Part shown: in pieces, positions 22,844-25,130 of the stretch
Layout: each line of letters begins with the position of its first letter
Position numbering within the stretch: the first letter of the stretch is position 1
Assembly (NCBI GenBank): GCA_037135095.1
Contig: JBAXKZ010000022.1
Coordinates: forward strand, 1-25,130
Reading direction: 5' to 3'
Source of the DNA: CAIMZW01 sp037135095
GTDB lineage: Bacteria; Actinomycetota; Actinomycetes; Nanopelagicales; Nanopelagicaceae
Length of the DNA stretch: 25,130 nucleotides
Position numbers and translations under genes: made by a program
Notes under the pieces: model-generated
What the model was told of the DNA's origin: nothing
The model's input: the letters and a program-made list of their open reading frames with translations, nothing else
Databases searched by the model: none

Positions 22844-23820
22844 GCGAGCTAAGACTGACTTCCGAGAAGCGACTTCGACTCTTTACGGGCCGCGGATACC
22901 CGGAACTTGCAGACGATGTGGCATCAGAACTTGGCATCCCCATTACGCCGACTTCTGCTTACGACTTCGCCAATGGTGAGATCTTTGTTCGTTTCGAAGA
23001 GAGTGTTCGCGGTAGCGATGCCTTCGTTCTTCAGAGTCACGCCACTCCAGTAAATAAGCAGATCATGGAACAGTTGATCATGGTCGATGCTTTGAAGCGG
23101 GCATCGGCAAAGCGCATCACCGTTGTGGCTCCGTTTTATGGTTATGCCCGTCAAGACAAGAAGCACCGTGGCCGCGAGCCGATCTCTGCTCGATTGATGG
23201 CAGATCTTTTCAAAACTGCTGGAGCTGATCGCCTGATGGTTGTTGACCTTCACACCTCGCAAATTCAGGGCTTCTTTGATGGTCCAGTAGATCACCTCTT
23301 CGCCTTACCGTTGCTCGCCAATTACGTGGGCAGCAAAGTTGATCGCAGTCGTTTAACGATTGTTTCGCCAGACTCTGGTCGAGTCCGAGTTGCCGAACGC
23401 TGGTCGGATTTACTTGGCGGCTGTCCGATTGCATTTATTCATAAAACCCGCGATCCCCGCATTCCAAATGAATCGATCACAGGTCGCGTCGTTGGAGATG
23501 TCCAGGATCAAACTTGCGTAGTCATCGATGACATGATCGACACCGCAGGCACGATTACCAAGGCGGTTGACGCGTTATTTGATGCTGGCGCCAAGGATGT
23601 AATCGTGGCTGCTACCCATGCCGTTCTTTCCGGTCCTGCGGTTGAAAGACTAAAGAATTCTCGAGTTACTGAAGTAGTAGTTACCAACACGCTTCCAATC
23701 CCCGAAGAGAATCGTTTCGACAACCTGACCGTGCTTTCAATTGCGCCGCTACTCGCGCGCGCGATCCGTGAAGTATTTGAGGATGGTTCCGTAACCAGCC
23801 TTTTTGATGGCCTTAGTTAA
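22840..23820 (+). CDS. prs: ribose-phosphate pyrophosphokinase
   Basis: A 326-residue class I PRPP synthase, supplying PRPP for purine, pyrimidine, His, Trp and NAD synthesis, and in Actinobacteria for decaprenyl-phosphoribose. Seen: ANGEIFVRF, PYGYARQDKK-type loop (APFYGYARQDKKHRGREPI), VDLHTSQIQGFF signature, and the PRPP loop VVIDDMIDTAGTI (Val228-Ile239 region). Length is normal. It overlaps glmU by 4 bp and is followed 10 bp on by tetR genes. Confidence 0.97.
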   Translation: MSELRLTSEKRLRLFTGRGYPELADDVASELGIPITPTSAYDFANGEIFVRFEESVRGSDAFVLQSHATPVNKQIMEQLIMVDALKRASAKRITVVAPFYGYARQDKKHRGREPISARLMADLFKTAGADRLMVVDLHTSQIQGFFDGPVDHLFALPLLANYVGSKVDRSRLTIVSPDSGRVRVAERWSDLLGGCPIAFIHKTRDPRIPNESITGRVVGDVQDQTCVVIDDMIDTAGTITKAVDALFDAGAKDVIVAATHAVLSGPAVERLKNSRVTEVVVTNTLPIPEENRFDNLTVLSIAPLLARAIREVFEDGSVTSLFDGLS

Positions 23821-23830
23821 CCCTTAAAAA

Positions 23831-24442
23831 ATGCTCTCTTCATTTCACCCCACCAAGAAATCGCTCATTAAGAGTGCCATCGTTTTATTGGACACCCACC
23901 CGAGCTCTGAAATAACCAGCGAACAAGTTCTTGAACTTTCTGGAATTTCTAAAGGTTCGCTGTATCACCACTTTGATGACTTTTCCGAATTGATGGAATA
24001 TGCCCTGGTCTATATGTTTTCGCGTTATGTTGATCAATCGATCGAGGCTTTCCACCAACTTTTAATTGTCTGCAAGAGCCCTCAGGATTTTTTATCGGGG
24101 GTAAAAGAGATTACTCGGGCTACTCAGTCACCCACGATGAGAAATATGCGCACCGTTCGAATTAATGCAATTGCTCAAGCGATTACAAATCAACGGATGC
24201 GCACGTTGATGAGCGCCGAACAAGGTCGCTTGACAGATTCGTTTACCGATCTCTTCCGAGAAGCTCAAGAGAAAGGCTGGGGTTCTAAGCAAATAGATCC
24301 TCGAGCCGCTGCCGTGTTAGTTCAGTCGTACACGATCGGTCGAGTAATTGACGACTTCACACCGGAGCCGATCGATATGGATCGTTGGTTTCAGGTAGTA
24401 GATCTAGTGCTCGAACGTATCCTCTGTGCGCAGGTGGCCTAA
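23831..24442 (+). CDS. TetR-family regulator, first of a tandem pair
   Basis: A 203-residue regulator. The helix-turn-helix is SSEITSEQVLELSGISKGSLYHHFDDFSELM (about 25-55). The C-terminal ligand domain is divergent. It starts 10 bp after prs with no ribosome binding site, so it may be read through from the glmU-prs transcript. Its stop codon shares one base with the start of the next gene (TAATG). It is a paralogue of that gene (about a third identical by eye, nearly identical around GISKGSLYHHF). Targets unknown; they might form a heterodimer. Confidence 0.88.
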   Translation: MLSSFHPTKKSLIKSAIVLLDTHPSSEITSEQVLELSGISKGSLYHHFDDFSELMEYALVYMFSRYVDQSIEAFHQLLIVCKSPQDFLSGVKEITRATQSPTMRNMRTVRINAIAQAITNQRMRTLMSAEQGRLTDSFTDLFREAQEKGWGSKQIDPRAAAVLVQSYTIGRVIDDFTPEPIDMDRWFQVVDLVLERILCAQVA

Positions 24443-25044
24443 TGAGCGCTTTACATCCAACTAAAGAGCTCTTAATTTCCACCGCCTTTGAGTTATCGCT
24501 AATTCGTCCATTATCTGAGATAACCAGCGATTTAGTATTAGAAGTGTCGGGGATTTCTAAAGGCTCGCTTTATCATCACTTTGAAGATTTTGGCGACCTA
24601 ATGGAACAGGTCCAAGTGCGAGCACTTTCTATTTTTACCGATTCCCAAATTCAAGGTTTACAGGAGTTGATGGCAAGCTCGAAAACTAAGGCAGAATTTT
24701 TACAAGGGTTGCGACCAATCTCGCATGGAAATCGAAGCCCAGATGTTGGAGCCGCTCGGTTGGCGCGAATCGACTCAATTTCTAAAGCGCTAAGCAGCAC
24801 TCGAATGCGTGAGATGAAGGGTCCAATTCAACAGCGGATCACCAATGCAATTGCGGAAATTTTTCGGGAAGCCATTCGTCGTGGCTGGGCAAATTCAGAT
24901 CTCGACCCAATGGCGGTTTCGGTATTCTTGCAAAGCCTAAATATCGGTTCCGTTGTAGATATTTTGGCCCCCACTCAGGTTGAACCCGAGGCTTGGTTTA
25001 CGCTCATCGACTTGATTCTGAGCGAGGTCATCCTGGATAGCTAG
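24442..25044 (+). CDS. TetR-family regulator, second of a tandem pair
   Basis: A 200-residue regulator. I chose the ATG at 24442, where the protein begins MSALHPTKELL, because it aligns with the start of the preceding paralogue (HPTKKSL); an upstream in-frame start at 24385 would lie inside that gene and add unrelated residues. The helix-turn-helix is LSEITSDLVLEVSGISKGSLYHHFEDFGDLM. The C-terminal domain aligns over its full length with its neighbour, with RIDSISKALSSTRMREM matching RINAIAQAITNQRMRTL. Overlap of one base suggests coupled translation. No ligand or target is visible. Confidence 0.88.
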   Translation: MSALHPTKELLISTAFELSLIRPLSEITSDLVLEVSGISKGSLYHHFEDFGDLMEQVQVRALSIFTDSQIQGLQELMASSKTKAEFLQGLRPISHGNRSPDVGAARLARIDSISKALSSTRMREMKGPIQQRITNAIAEIFREAIRRGWANSDLDPMAVSVFLQSLNIGSVVDILAPTQVEPEAWFTLIDLILSEVILDS

Positions 25045-25130
25045 CCGCAATTTGGTCTTTGTGGTGGCGATTCGGTAACCTTCAGGCTCGTTCCGGCGAG
25101 GGATAGTTAATTATCCGTAATCGACGGGTT
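25045..25130. other. window end, non-coding, with a short near-palindrome
   Basis: No gene start recognised in the last 86 bp. GGATAGTTAATTATCC (25101-25116) is a near-palindrome with perfect 5-bp arms and could be an operator or part of a promoter for the next gene outside the window. Confidence 0.35.

Noticed and set aside
24385..24441. Upstream extension of the second TetR gene to a start at 24385.
   Set aside because: It would overlap the first TetR gene by 58 bp; the ATG at 24442 aligns with the paralogue's N-terminus.
1..25130. CRISPR array, insertion sequence, prophage or attachment site.
   Set aside because: No spaced direct repeats, transposase, integrase or terminal inverted repeats were seen; gene content is chromosomal.
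25045..25130. Start of rplY or a tRNA after the TetR pair.
   Set aside because: rplY is a common neighbour of prs in Actinobacteria, but no start codon with a matching protein and no cloverleaf is visible in these bases.

Overview
The window reads as a chromosomal segment of a small-genome, moderate-GC aquatic actinobacterium, most likely of the freshwater acI / Nanopelagicales type. The main reasons are an actinorhodopsin gene (336-1106 plus stop), very tight gene packing, and a block pmt / rsmI-metG-tatD-ksgA-ispE-tRNA-glmU-prs whose order matches the one I recall from Mycobacterium and other Actinobacteria. The taxonomic call is inference; no rRNA or species marker is present.

Layout. 1-1106 (minus strand): a small membrane protein, an intrinsic terminator and a green-type, proton-pumping actinorhodopsin. 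1107-1464: the only long non-coding stretch. 1465-2633 (plus): a two-gene cell-surface module, a prealbumin-like exported protein with an LPTTS sorting signal and its class D-like sortase. 2645-3484 (minus): purU, with its ribosome binding site inside a perfect 8-bp hairpin. 3549-6488: an MMPL/RND exporter divergent from a TetR regulator, with overlapping promoters and a duplicated operator, plus a 35-residue acidic ORF coupled to tetR. 6508-9266: an FmdB zinc ribbon protein and a CopC-like / CopD-CtaG pair, the CopC-like protein having lost all histidines. 9303-11002: an acyl-CoA dehydrogenase and 5-formyltetrahydrofolate cyclo-ligase, tail to tail. 11068-13416: a shortened MoeA/gephyrin-like protein, a RimJ-type acetyltransferase and a SepX/GLPR-like membrane protein, probably a cell-division module. 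13443-13515: tRNA-Ala(CGC). 13536-14591: a zinc alcohol dehydrogenase. 14751-16097: a protein O-mannosyltransferase. 16130-23820: the conserved housekeeping block. 23831-25044: two tandem paralogous TetR regulators. 25045-25130: no gene recognised.

How the genes work together. PurU and the cyclo-ligase both act on the formyl-tetrahydrofolate pool. GlmU and Prs make UDP-GlcNAc and PRPP, overlap by ATGA and are probably co-translated. The sortase, its substrate and the mannosyltransferase all modify exported proteins. The Glp-like and SepX-like genes look like a scaffold and membrane-anchor pair at the septum rather than molybdenum cofactor genes.

The most interesting observations are the MoeA-like protein with its beta-barrel/active-site region deleted beside a SepX-like gene, the dedicated sortase-substrate pair, the operator architecture at mmpL-tetR, the purU leader hairpin, the histidine-less CopC, and a recurring -10 element 6-8 nt before start codons that suggests widespread leaderless transcription.
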